Below are positions 9,235-22,842 of a stretch of DNA of 64,000 nt, piece after piece. Origin of the DNA: Crossaster papposus (lineage: Eukaryota > Echinodermata > Asteroidea > Velatida > Solasteridae). Numbering within the stretch: position 1 is the stretch's first letter; the number at the start of each line of letters is the position of its first letter. Both the position numbers and the translations under genes were made by a program. Location: positions 372,001-436,000 of the forward strand of contig JBAIAA010000020.1 in assembly GCA_037893245.1 (NCBI GenBank), in the 5' to 3' direction. The notes beneath the pieces are model-generated. The model saw only the letters and a program-made list of their open reading frames with translations. It made no database searches and was not told the origin of the DNA.

Positions 9235-10377
9235 CTGTTTTCAATGGGACTTGAATTAGGCAGGTGCACCCTATAGGGTGCACCACCCTAATTGTAAGGA
9301 ACATTTCTACGCTAGCTCATTTGCATTAAAAGTGCCCCCACAATTTCTTTTGAAAACGGATGCCGTTTGGTGAAAGAAATGGTGGGATTGTGTAAATATA
9401 GCATAGGATCAACTCCCTGGTTTTTGAGCTTCAATCCGAGGGCAGACTTGACAAAATTACGGTTGAAAAATGGGTCCTAATTGCCCTAGAACGTGGAGGG
9501 ATGCCATTTGTAAAATGGCTGCTTGCAGGCTCGGGAAGTATCACTTTTCGGGAGGTGTGTTTCTTTCGGTGTGAATATTAAAAAATGTAATTGGCTAACC
9601 TACTAAAAATTGAAAAGAAATAGAAAGATAAAGACCAAGACAATAATCTGATTGTTGTTTGAGAAACCCCAGTGATGTCGGTGTGCAAGAAACTTGGTCG
9701 TGAACATTGTTGATTTTACACTCTTTTCAATGGGACTTGAATTAGGCAGGTGCACCCTATAGGGTGCACCACCCTAATTGTAAGGAACATTTCTACGCTA
9801 GCTCATTTGCATTAAAAGTGCCCCCACAATTTCTTTTGAAAACGGATGCCGTTTGGTGAAAGAAATGGTGGGATTGTGTAAATATAGCATTGGATCAACT
9901 CCCTGGTTTTTGAGCTTCAATCCGAGGGCAGACTTGACAAAATTACGGTTGAAAAATGGGTCCTAATTGCCCTAGAACGTGGAGGGATGCCATTTGTAAA
10001 ATGGCTGCTTGCAGGCTCGAGAAGTATCACTTTTCGGGAGGTGTGTTTCTTTTGGTGTGAATATTAAAAAATGTAATTGGCTAACCTACTAAAAATTGAA
10101 AAGAAATGGAAAGATAAAGACCAAGACAATAATCTGATTGTTGTTTGAGAAACCCCAGTGATGTCGGTGTGCAAGAAACTTGGTCGTGAACATTGTTGAT
10201 TTTACACTGTTTTCAATGGGACTTGAATTAGGCAGGTGCACCCTATAGGGTGCACCACCCTAATTGTAAGGAACATTTCTACGCTAGCTCATTTGCATTA
10301 AAAGTGCCCCCACAATTTCTTTTGAAAACGGATGCCGTTTGGTGAAAGAAATGGTGGGATTGTGTAAATATAGCATA

Positions 10378-13300
10378 GGATCAACTCCCTGGTTTTTGAG
10401 CTTCAATCCGAGGGCAGACTTGACAAAATTACGGTTGAAAAATGGGTCCTAATTGCCCTAGAACGTGGAGGGATGCCATTTGTAAAATGGCTGCTTGCAG
10501 GCTCGGGAAGTATCACTTTTCGGGAGGTGTGTTTCTTTCGGTGTGAATATTAAAAAATGTAATTGACTAACCTACTAAAAATTGAAAAGAAATGGAAAGA
10601 TAAAGACCAAGACAATAATCTGATTGTTGTTTGAGAAACCCCAGTGATGTCGGTGTACAAGAAACTTGGTCGTGAACATTGTTGATTTTACACTGTTTTC
10701 AATGGGACTTGAATTAGGCAGGTGCACCCTATAGGGTGCACCACCCTAATTGTAAGGAACATTTCTACGCTAGCTCATTTGCATTAAAAGTGCCCCCACA
10801 ATTTCTTTTGAAAACGGATGCCGTTTGGTGAAAGAAATGGTGGGATTGTGTAAATATAGCATAGGATCAACTCCCTGGTTTTTGAGCTTCAATCCGAGGG
10901 CAGACTTGACAAAATTACGGTTGAAAAATGGGTCCTAATTGCCCTAGAACGTGGAGGGATGCCATTTGTAAAATGGCTGCTTGCAGGCTCGGGAAGTATC
11001 ACTTTTCGGGAGGTGTGTTTCTTTCGGTGTGAATATTAAAAAATGTAATTGGCTAACCTACTAAAAATTGAAAAGAAATGGAAAGATAAAGACCAAGACA
11101 ATAATCTGATTGTTGTTTGAGAAACCCCAGTGATGTCGGTGTGCAAGAAACTTGGTCGTGAACATTGTTGATTTTACACTGTTTTCAATGGGACTTGAAT
11201 TAGGCAGGTGCACCCTATAGGGTGCACCACCCTAATTGTAAGGAACATTTCTACGCTAGCTCATTTGCATTAAAAGTGCCCCCACAATTTCTTTTGAAAA
11301 CGGATGCCGTTTGGTGAAAGAAATGGTGGGATTGTGTAAATATAGCATAGGATCAACTCCCTGGTTTTTGAGCTTCAATCTGAGGGCAGACTTGACAAAA
11401 TTACGGTTGAAAAATGGGTCCTAATTGCCCTAGAACGTGGAGGGATGCCATTTGTAAAATGGCTGCTTGCAGGCTCGGGAAGTATCACTTTTCGGGAGGT
11501 GTGTTTCTTTCGGTGTGAATATTAAAAAATGTAATTGGCTAACCTACTAAAAATTGAAAAGAAATGGAAAGATAAAGACCAAGACAATAATCTGATTGTT
11601 GTTTGAGAAACCCCAGTGATGTCGGTGTGCAAGAAACTTGGTCGTGAACATTGTTGATTTTACACTCTTTTCAATGGGACTTGAATTAGGCAGGTGCACC
11701 CTATAGGGTGCACCACCCTAATTGTAAGGAACATTTCTACGCTAGCTCATTTGCATTAAAAGTGCCCCCACAATTTCTTTTGAAAACGGATGCCGTTTGG
11801 TGAAAGAAATGGTGGGATTGTGTAAATATAGCATAGGATCAACTCCCTGGTTTTCGAGCTTCAATCTGAGGGCAGACTTGACAAAATTACGGTTGAAAAA
11901 TGGGTCCTAATTGCCCTAGAACGTGGAGGGATGCCATTTGTAAAATGGCTGCTTGCAGGCTCGGGAAGTATCACTTTTCGGGAGGTGAGTTTCTTTTGGT
12001 GTGAATATAAAAAAATGTAATTGGCTAACCTACTAAAAATTGAAAAGAAATGGAAAGATAAAGACCAAGACAATAATCTGATTGTTGTTTGAGAAACCCC
12101 AGTGATGTCGGTGTGCAAGAAACTTGGTCGTGAACATTGTTGATTTTACACCGTTTTCAATGGGACTTGAATTAGGCAGGTGCACCCTATAGGGTGCACC
12201 ACCCTAATTGTAAGGAGAATTTCTACGCGAGCTCATTTGCATGAAATGTGCCCCCACAATTTCTTTTGAAAACGGATGCCGTTTGGTGAAAGAAATGGTG
12301 GGATTGTGTAAATATAGCATAGGATCAACTCCCTGGTTTTTGAGGTTCAATCTGAGGGCAGACTTGACAAAATTACGGTTGAAAAATGGGTCCTAATTGC
12401 CCTAGAACGTGGAGGGATGCCATTTGTAAAATGGCTGCTTGTAGGCTCGGGAAGTATCACTTTTCGGGAGGTGTGTTTCTTTCGGTGTGAATATTAAAAA
12501 ATGTAATTGGCTAACCTACTAAAAATTGAAAAGAAATGGAAAGATAAAGACCAAGACAATAATCTGATTGTTGTTTGAGAAACCCCAGTGATGTCGGTGT
12601 GCAAGAAACTTGGTCGTGAACATTGTTGATTTTACACTCTTTTCAATGGGACTTGAATTAGGCAGGTGCACCCTATAGGGTGCACCACCCTAATTGTAAG
12701 GAACATTTCTACGCTAGCTCATTTGCATTAAAAGTGCCCCCACAATTTCTTTTGAAAACGGATGCCGTTTGGTGAAAGAAATGGTGGGATTGTGTAAATA
12801 TAGCATAGGATCAACTCCCTGGTTTTCGAGCTTCAATCTGAGGGCAGACTTGACAAAATTACGGTTGAAAAATGGGTCCTAATTGCCCTAGAACGTGGAG
12901 GGATGCCATTTGTAAAATGGCTGCTTGCAGGCTCGGGAAGTATCACTTTTCGGGAGGTGAGTTTCTTTTGGTGTGAATATAAAAAAATGTAATTGGCTAA
13001 CCTACTAAAAATTGAAAAGAAATGGAAAGATAAAGACCAAGACAATAATCTGATTGTTGTTTGAGAAACCCCAGTGATGTCGGTGTGCAAGAAACTTGGT
13101 CGTGAACATTGTTGATTTTACACCGTTTTCAATGGGACTTGAATTAGGCAGGTGCACCCTATAGGGTGCACCACCCTAATTGTAAGGATAATTTCTACGC
13201 GAGCTCATTTGCATGAAATGTGCCCCCACAATTTCTTTTGAAAACGAATGCCGTTTGGTGAAAGAAATGGTGGGATTGTGTAAATATAGCATAGGATCAA

Positions 13301-14646
13301 CTCCCTGGTTTTTGAGGTTCAATCTGAGGGCAGACTTGACAAAATTACGGTTGAAAAATGGGTCCTAATTGCCCTAGAACGTGGAGGGATGCCATTTGTA
13401 AAATGGCTGCTTGCAGGCTCGGGAAGTATCACTTTTCGGGAGGTGTGTTTCTTTCGGTGTGAATATTAAAAAATGTAATTGGCTAACCTACTAAAAATTG
13501 AAAAGAAATGGAAATATAAAGACCAAGACAATAATCTGATTGTTGTTTGAGAAACCCCAGTGATGTCGCTGTGCAAGAAACTTGGTCGTGAACATTGTTG
13601 ATTTTACACTGTTTTCAATGGGACTTGAATTAGGCAGGTGCACCCTATAGGGTGCACCACCCTAATTGTAAGGAACATTTCTACGCTAGCTCATTTGCAT
13701 TAAAAGTGCCCCCACAATTTCTTTTGAAAACGGATGCCGTTTGGTGAAAGAAATGGTGGGATTGTGTAAATATAGCATAGGATCAACTCCCTGGTTTTTG
13801 AGCTTCAATCTGAGGGCAGACTTGACAAAATTACGGTTGAAAAATGGGTCCTAATTGCCCTAGAACGTGGAGGGATGCCATTTGTAAAATGGCTGCTTGC
13901 AGGCTCGGGAAGTATCACTTTTCGGGAGGTGTGTTTCTTTCGGTGTGAATATTAAAAAATGTAATTGGCTAACCTACTAAAAATTGAAAAGAAATGGAAA
14001 GATAAAGACCAAGACAATAATCTGATTGTTGTTTGAGAAACCCCAGTGATGTCGGTGTGCAAGAAACTTGGTCGTGAACATTGTTGATTTTACACTCTTT
14101 TCAATGGGACTTGAATTAGGCAGGTGCACCCTATAGGGTGCACCACCCTAATTGTAAGGAACATTTCTACGCTAGCTCATTTGCATTAAAAGTGCCCCCA
14201 CAATTTCTTTTGAAAACGGATGCCGTTTGGTGAAAGAAATGGTGGGATTGTGTAAATATAGCATTGGATCAACTCCCTGGTTTTTGAGCTTCAATCCGAG
14301 GGCAGACTTGACAAAATTACGGTTGAAAAATGGGTCCTAATTGCCCTAGAACGTGGAGGGATGCCATTTGTAAAATGGCTGCTTGCAGGCTCGGGAAGTA
14401 TCACTTTTCGGGAGGTGAGTTTCTTTTGGTGTGAATATAAAAAAATGTAATTGGCTAACCTACTAAAAATTGAAAAGAAATTGAAAGATAAAGACCAAGA
14501 CAATAATCTGATTGTTGTTTGAGAAACCCCAGTGATGTCGGTGTGCAAGAAACTTGGTCGTGAACATTGTTGATTTTACACTGTTTTCAATGGGACTTGA
14601 ATTAGGCAGGTGCACCCTATAGGGTGCACCACCCTAATTGTAAGGA
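10378..14646 (+). repeat. Ten-monomer higher-order repeat, copy 1
   Basis: A segment of about 4.27 kb recurs at an offset of exactly 4,860 bp (ten monomers). Private markers shared with copy 2: GACTAA for GGCTAA near 10,565, GTACAAG near 10,656, TTTTCGAGC in two monomers, TGAGGTTC in two monomers, TTGTAGG near 12,440, AAACGAATG near 13,244, AAATATAAAG and GTCGCTGTG near 13,512-13,572, and AAATTGAAAG near 14,480. The left limit is set by A versus T at 10,377/15,237, and the right limit by AC versus GA at 14,647/19,507. Confidence 0.9.
10693..11178 (+). repeat. Representative monomer, front B / rear B
   Basis: This copy carries the B state in both halves. Front: T at position 2, AC at 67-68, T at 79 (creating GCTAGC), T at 93, A at 97. 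Rear: C at 203, T at 324, C at 333, T at 345. The T at 345 turns a Leu codon of the minus-strand frame into a stop, so B-rear copies lack that frame. T at 93 removes the ATG of the plus-strand frame, and T at 324 changes the donor-like GTGAGT to GTGTGT. B fronts begin CTG or CTC. B copies cluster in 8,749-19,440 and 33,731-41,797. Confidence 0.92.
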
Positions 14647-15237
14647 ACATTTCTACGCTAGCTCATTTGCATTAAAAGTGCCCCCACAATTTCTTTTGAA
14701 AACGGATGCCGTTTGGTGAAAGAAATGGTGGGATTGTGTAAATATAGCATAGGATCAACTCCCTGGTTTTTGAGCTTCAATCTGAGGGCAGACTTGACAA
14801 AATTACGGTTGAAAAATGGGTCCTAATTGCCCTAGAACGTGGAGGGATGCCATTTGTAAAATGGCTGCTTGCAGGCTCGGGAAGTATCACTTTTCGGGAG
14901 GTGTGTTTCTTTCGGTGTGAATATTAAAAAATGTAATTGGCTAACCTACTAAAAATTGAAAAGAAATGGAAAGATAAAGACCAAGACAATAATCTGATTG
15001 TTGTTTGAGAAACCCCAGTGATGTCGGTGTGCAAGAAACTTGGTCGTGAACATTGTTGATTTTACACCGTTTTCAATGGGACTTGAATTAGGCAGGTGCA
15101 CCCTATAGGGTGCACCACCCTAATTGTAAGGAGAATTTCTACGCGAGCTCATTTGCATGAAATGTGCCCCCACAATTTCTTTTGAAAACGGATGCCGTTT
15201 GGTGAAAGAAATGGTGGGATTGTGTAAATATAGCATT

Positions 15238-18200
15238 GGATCAACTCCCTGGTTTTTGAGCTTCAATCCGAGGGCAGACTTGACAAAATTACGGTTGAAA
15301 AATGGGTCCTAATTGCCCTAGAACGTGGAGGGATGCCATTTGTAAAATGGCTGCTTGCAGGCTCGGGAAGTATCACTTTTCGGGAGGTGTGTTTCTTTCG
15401 GTGTGAATATTAAAAAATGTAATTGACTAACCTACTAAAAATTGAAAAGAAATGGAAAGATAAAGACCAAGACAATAATCTGATTGTTGTTTGAGAAACC
15501 CCAGTGATGTCGGTGTACAAGAAACTTGGTCGTGAACATTGTTGATTTTACACTGTTTTCAATGGGACTTGAATTAGGCAGGTGCACCCTATAGGGTGCA
15601 CCACCCTAATTGTAAGGAACATTTCTACGCTAGCTCATTTGCATTAAAAGTGCCCCCACAATTTCTTTTGAAAACGGATGCCGTTTGGTGAAAGAAATGG
15701 TGGGATTGTGTAAATATAGCATAGGATCAACTCCCTGGTTTTTGAGCTTCAATCCGAGGGCAGACTTGACAAAATTACGGTTGAAAAATGGGTCCTAATT
15801 GCCCTAGAACGTGGAGGGATGCCATTTGTAAAATGGCTGCTTGCAGGCTCGGGAAGTATCACTTTTCGGGAGGTGTGTTTCTTTCGGTGTGAATATTAAA
15901 AAATGTAATTGGCTAACCTACTAAAAATTGAAAAGAAATGGAAAGATAAAGACCAAGACAATAATCTGATTGTTGTTTGAGAAACCCCAGTGATGTCGGT
16001 GTGCAAGAAACTTGGTCGTGAACATTGTTGATTTTACACTGTTTTCAATGGGACTTGAATTAGGCAGGTGCACCCTATAGGGTGCACCACCCTAATTGTA
16101 AGGAACATTTCTACGCTAGCTCATTTGCATTAAAAGTGCCCCCACAATTTCTTTTGAAAACGGATGCCGTTTGGTGAAAGAAATGGTGGGATTGTGTAAA
16201 TATAGCATAGGATCAACTCCCTGGTTTTTGAGCTTCAATCTGAGGGCAGACTTGACAAAATTACGGTTGAAAAATGGGTCCTAATTGCCCTAGAACATGG
16301 AGGGATGCCATTTGTAAAATGGCTGCTTGCAGGCTCGGGAAGTATCACTTTTCGGGAGGTGTGTTTCTTTCGGTGTGAATATTAAAAAATGTAATTGGCT
16401 AACCTACTAAAAATTGAAAAGAAATGGAAAGATAAAGACCAAGACAATAATCTGATTGTTGTTTGAGAAACCCCAGTGATGTCGGTGTGCAAGAAACTTG
16501 GTCGTGAACATTGTTGATTTTACACTCTTTTCAATGGGACTTGAATTAGGCAGGTGCACCCTATAGGGTGCACCACCCTAATTGTAAGGAACATTTCTAC
16601 GCTAGCTCATTTGCATTAAAAGTGCCCCCACAATTTCTTTTGAAAACGGATGCCGTTTGGTGAAAGAAATGGTGGGATTGTGTAAATATAGCATAGGATC
16701 AACTCCCTGGTTTTCGAGCTTCAATCTGAGGGCAGACTTGACAAAATTACGGTTGAAAAATGGGTCCTAATTGCCCTAGAACGTGGAGGGATGCCATTTG
16801 TAAAATGGCTGCTTGCAGGCTCGGGAAGTATCACTTTTCGGGAGGTGAGTTTCTTTTGGTGTGAATATAAAAAAATGTAATTGGCTAACCTACTAAAAAT
16901 TGAAAAGAAATGGAAAGATAAAGACCAAGACAATAATCTGATTGTTGTTTGAGAAACCCCAGTGATGTCGGTGTGCAAGAAACTTGGTCGTGAACATTGT
17001 TGATTTTACACCGTTTTCAATGGGACTTGAATTAGGCAGGTGCACCCTATAGGGTGCACCACCCTAATTGTAAGGAGAATTTCTACGCGAGCTCATTTGC
17101 ATGAAATGTGCCCCCACAATTTCTTTTGAAAACGGATGCCGTTTGGTGAAAGAAATGGTGGGATTGTGTAAATATAGCATAGGATCAACTCCCTGGTTTT
17201 TGAGGTTCAATCTGAGGGCAGACTTGACAAAATTACGGTTGAAAAATGGGTCCTAATTGCCCTAGAACGTGGAGGGATGCCATTTGTAAAATGGCTGCTT
17301 GTAGGCTCGGGAAGTATCACTTTTCGGGAGGTGTGTTTCTTTCGGTGTGAATATTAAAAAATGTAATTGGCTAACCTACTAAAAATTGAAAAGAAATGGA
17401 AAGATAAAGACCAAGACAATAATCTGATTGTTGTTTGAGAAACCCCAGTGATGTCGGTGTGCAAGAAACTTGGTCGTGAACATTGTTGATTTTACACTCT
17501 TTTCAATGGGACTTGAATTAGGCAGGTGCACCCTATAGGGTGCACCACCCTAATTGTAAGGAACATTTCTACGCTAGCTCATTTGCATTAAAAGTGCCCC
17601 CACAATTTCTTTTGAAAACGGATGCCGTTTGGTGAAAGAAATGGTGGGATTGTGTAAATATAGCATAGGATCAACTCCCTGGTTTTCGAGCTTCAATCTG
17701 AGGGCAGACTTGACAAAATTACGGTTGAAAAATGGGTCCTAATTGCCCTAGAACGTGGAGGGATGCCATTTGTAAAATGGCTGCTTGCAGGCTCGGGAAG
17801 TATCACTTTTCGGGAGGTGAGTTTCTTTTGGTGTGAATATAAAAAAATGTAATTGGCTAACCTACTAAAAATTGAAAAGAAATGGAAAGATAAAGACCAA
17901 GACAATAATCTGATTGTTGTTTGAGAAACCCCAGTGATGTCGGTGTGCAAGAAACTTGGTCGTGAACATTGTTGATTTTACACCGTTTTCAATGGGACTT
18001 GAATTAGGCAGGTGCACCCTATAGGGTGCACCACCCTAATTGTAAGGATAATTTCTACGCGAGCTCATTTGCATGAAATGTGCCCCCACAATTTCTTTTG
18101 AAAACGAATGCCGTTTGGTGAAAGAAATGGTGGGATTGTGTAAATATAGCATAGGATCAACTCCCTGGTTTTTGAGGTTCAATCTGAGGGCAGACTTGAC

Positions 18201-19506
18201 AAAATTACGGTTGAAAAATGGGTCCTAATTGCCCTAGAACGTGGAGGGATGCCATTTGTAAAATGGCTGCTTGCAGGCTCGGGAAGTATCACTTTTCGGG
18301 AGGTGTGTTTCTTTCGGTGTGAATATTAAAAAATGTAATTGGCTAACCTACTAAAAATTGAAAAGAAATGGAAATATAAAGACCAAGACAATAATCTGAT
18401 TGTTGTTTGAGAAACCCCAGTGATGTCGCTGTGCAAGAAACTTGGTCGTGAACATTGTTGATTTTACACTGTTTTCAATGGGACTTGAATTAGGCAGGTG
18501 CACCCTATAGGGTGCACCACCCTAATTGTAAGGAACATTTCTACGCTAGCTCATTTGCATTAAAAGTGCCCCCACAATTTCTTTTGAAAACGGATGCCGT
18601 TTGGTGAAAGAAATGGTGGGATTGTGTAAATATAGCATAGGATCAACTCCCTGGTTTTTGAGCTTCAATCTGAGGGCAGACTTGACAAAATTACGGTTGA
18701 AAAATGGGTCCTAATTGCCCTAGAACGTGGAGGGATGCCATTTGTAAAATGGCTGCTTGCAGGCTCGGGAAGTATCACTTTTCGGGAGGTGTGTTTCTTT
18801 CGGTGTGAATATTAAAAAATGTAATTGGCTAACCTACTAAAAATTGAAAAGAAATGGAAAGATAAAGACCAAGACAATAATCTGATTGTTGTTTGAGAAA
18901 CCCCAGTGATGTCGGTGTGCAAGAAACTTGGTCGTGAACATTGTTGATTTTACACTCTTTTCAATGGGACTTGAATTAGGCAGGTGCACCCTATAGGGTG
19001 CACCACCCTAATTGTAAGGAACATTTCTACGCTAGCTCATTTGCATTAAAAGTGCCCCCACAATTTCTTTTGAAAACGGATGCCGTTTGGTGAAAGAAAT
19101 GGTGGGATTGTGTAAATATAGCATTGGATCAACTCCCTGGTTTTTGAGCTTCAATCCGAGGGCAGACTTGACAAAATTACGGTTGAAAAATGGGTCCTAA
19201 TTGCCCTAGAACGTGGAGGGATGCCATTTGTAAAATGGCTGCTTGCAGGCTCGGGAAGTATCACTTTTCGGGAGGTGAGTTTCTTTTGGTGTGAATATAA
19301 AAAAATGTAATTGGCTAACCTACTAAAAATTGAAAAGAAATTGAAAGATAAAGACCAAGACAATAATCTGATTGTTGTTTGAGAAACCCCAGTGATGTCG
19401 GTGTGCAAGAAACTTGGTCGTGAACATTGTTGATTTTACACTGTTTTCAATGGGACTTGAATTAGGCAGGTGCACCCTATAGGGTGCACCACCCTAATTG
19501 TAAGGA
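15238..19506 (+). repeat. Ten-monomer higher-order repeat, copy 2
   Basis: This matches 10,378-14,646 marker for marker. On reading both copies I saw one difference, A at 16,297 where copy 1 has G at 11,437. Near identity across more than 4 kb, compared with greater differences between neighbouring monomers, means the block of ten was copied as a unit recently. Confidence 0.9.
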
Positions 19507-20412
19507 GAATTTCTACGCGAGCTCATTTGCATGAAATGTGCCCCCACAATTTCTTTTGAAAACGGATGCCGTTTGGTGAAAGAAATGGTGGGATTGTGTA
19601 AATATAGCATAGGATCAACTCCCTGGTTTTTGAGCTTCAATCTGAGGGCAGACTTGACAAAATTACGGTTGAAAAATGGGTCCTAATTGCCCTAGAACGT
19701 GGAGGGATGCCATTTGTAAAATGGCTGCTTGCAGGCTCGGGAAGTATCACTTTTCGGGAGGTGAGTTTCTTTTGGTGTGAATATAAAAAAATGTAATTGG
19801 CTAACCTACTACAAATTGAAAAGAAATGGAAAGATAAAGACCAAGACAATAATCTGATTGTTGTTTGAGAAACCCCAGTGATGTCGGTGTGCAAGAAACT
19901 TGGTCGTGAACATTGTTGATTTTACACCGTTTTCAATGGGACTTGAATTAGGCAGGTGCACCCTATAGGGTGCACCACCCTAATTGTAAGGAGAATTTCT
20001 ACGCGAGCTCATTTGCATGAAATGTGCCCCCACAATTTCTTTTGAAAACGGATGCCGTTTGGTGAAAGAAATGGTGGGATTGTGTAAATATAGCATAGGA
20101 TCAACTCCCTGGTTTTTGAGCTTCAATCTGAGGGCAGACTTGACAAAATTACGGTTGAAAAATAGGTCCTAATTGCCCTAGAACGTGGAGGGATGCCATT
20201 TGTAAAATGGCTGCTTGCAGGCTCGGGAAGTATCACTTTTCGGGAGGTGAGTTTCTTTTGGTGTGAATATAAAAAAATGTAATTGGCTAACCTACTACAA
20301 ATTGAAAAGAAATGGAAAGATAAAGACCAAGACAATAATCTGATTGTTGTTTGAGAAACCCCAGTGATGTCGGTGTGCAAGAAACTTGGTCGTGAACATT
20401 GTTGATTTTACA

Positions 20413-22842
20413 CCGTTTTCAATGGGACTTGAATTAGGCAGGTGCACCCTATAGGGTGCACCACCCTAATTGTAAGGAGAATTTCTACGCGAGCTCATTT
20501 GCATGAAATGTGCCCCCACAATTTCTTTTGAAAACGGATGCCGTTTGGTGAAAGAAATGGTGGGATTGTGTAAATATAGCATAGGATCAACTCCCTGGTT
20601 TTTGAGCTTCAATCTGAGGGCAGACTTGACAAAATTACGGTTGAAAAATAGGTCCTAATTGCCCTAGAACGTGGAGGGATGCCATTTGTAAAATGGCTGC
20701 TTGCAGGCTCGGGAAGTATCACTTTTCGGGAGGTGAGTTTCTTTTGGTGTGAATATAAAAAAATGTAATTGGCTAACCTACTAAAAATTGAAAAGAAATG
20801 GAAAGATAAAGACCAAGACAATAATCTGATTGTTGTTTGAGAAACCCCAGTGATGTCGGTGTGCAAGAAACTTGGTCGTGAACATTGTTGATTTTACACC
20901 GTTTTCAATGGGACTTGAATTAGGCAGGTGCACCCTATAGGGTGCACCACCCTAATTGTAAGGAGAATTTCTACGCGAGCTCATTTGCATGAAATGTGCC
21001 CCCACAATTTCTTTTGAAAACGGATGCCGTTTGGTGAAAGAAATGGTGGGATTGTGTAAATATAGCATAGGATCAACTCCCTGGTTTTTGAGCTTCAATC
21101 TGAGGGCAGACTTGACAAAATTACGGTTGAAAAATGGGTCCTAATTGCCCTAGAACGTGGAGGGATGCCATTTGTAAAATGGCTGCTTGCAGGCTCGGGA
21201 AGTATCACTTTTCGGGAGGTGTGTTTCTTTCGGTGTGAATATTAAAAAATGTAATTGGCTAACCTACTAAAAATTGAAAAGAAATGGAAATATAAAGACC
21301 AAGACAATAATCTGATTGTTGTTTGAGAAACCCCAGTGATGTCGCTGTGCAAGAAACTTGGTCGTGAACATTGTTGATTTTACACTGTTTTCAATGGGAC
21401 TTGAATTAGGCAGGTGCACCCTATAGGGTGCACCACCCTAATTGTAAGGAACATTTCTACGCTAGCTCATTTGCATTAAAAGTGCCCCCACAATTTCTTT
21501 TGAAAACGGATGCCGTTTGGTGAAAGAAATGGTGGGATTGTGTAAATATAGCATAGGATCAACTCCCTGGTTTTTGAGCTTCAATCTGAGGGCAGACTTG
21601 ACAAAATTACGGTTGAAAAATGGGTCCTAATTGCCCTAGAACGTGGAGGGATGCCATTTGTAAAATGGCTGCTTGCAGGCTCGGGAAGTATCACTTTTCG
21701 GGAGGTGTGTTTCTTTCGGTGTGAATATTAAAAAATGTAATTGGCTAACCTACTAAAAATTGAAAAGAAATGGAAAGATAAAGACCAAGACAATAATCTG
21801 ATTGTTGTTTGAGAAACCCCAGTGATGTCGGTGTGCAAGAAACTTGGTCGTGAACATTGTTGATTTTACACTCTTTTCAATGGGACTTGAATTAGGCAGG
21901 TGCACCCTATAGGGTGCACCACCCTAATTGTAAGGAACATTTCTACGCTAGCTCATTTGCATTAAAAGTGCCCCCACAATTTCTTTTGAAAACGGATGCC
22001 GTTTGGTGAAAGAAATGGTGGGATTGTGTAAATATAGCATAGGATCAACTCCCTGGTTTTTGAGCTTCAATCTGAGGGCAGACTTGACAAAATTACGGTT
22101 GAAAAATGGGTCCTAATTGCCCTAGAACGTGGAGGGATGCCATTTGTAAAATGGCTGCTTGCAGGCTCGGGAAGTATCACTTTTCGGGAGGTGTGTTTCT
22201 TTCGGTGTGAATATTAAAAAATGTAATTGGCTAACCTACTAAAAATTGAAAAGAAATGGAAAGATAAAGACCAAGACAATAATCTGATTGTTGTTTGAGA
22301 AACCCCAGTGATGTCGGTGTGCAAGAAACTTGGTCGTGAACATTGTTGATTTTACACTCTTTTCAATGGGACTTGAATTAGGCAGGTGCACCCTATAGGG
22401 TGCACCACCCTAATTGTAAGGAACATTTCTACGCTAGCTCATTTGCATTAAAAGTGCCCCCACAATTTCTTTTGAAAACGGATGCCGTTTGGTGAAAGAA
22501 ATGGTGGGATTGTGTAAATATAGCATTGGATCAACTCCCTGGTTTTTGAGCTTCAATCCGAGGGCAGACTTGACAAAATTACGGTTGAAAAATGGGTCCT
22601 AATTGCCCTAGAACGTGGAGGGATGCCATTTGTAAAATGGCTGCTTGCAGGCTCGGGAAGTATCACTTTTCGGGAGGTGAGTTTCTTTTGGTGTGAATAT
22701 AAAAAAATGTAATTGGCTAACCTACTAAAAATTGAAAAGAAATTGAAAGATAAAGACCAAGACAATAATCTGATTGTTGTTTGAGAAACCCCAGTGATGT
22801 CGGTGTGCAAGAAACTTGGTCGTGAACATTGTTGATTTTACA
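20413..22842 (+). repeat. Five-monomer block with one extra B copy (pentamer family, first member)
   Basis: Order: A2, AAATATAAAG/GTCGCTGTG monomer (20,899), B-rear (21,385), B-rear (21,871), AAATTGAAAG monomer (22,357). Compared with the pentamers that follow, the second B-rear monomer is extra. It differs from the first mainly in starting CTC rather than CTG. This is a one-monomer gain or loss within an otherwise conserved order. The preceding copies at 19,441 and 19,927 are A1 and an A at 238 recombinant. Confidence 0.8.
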
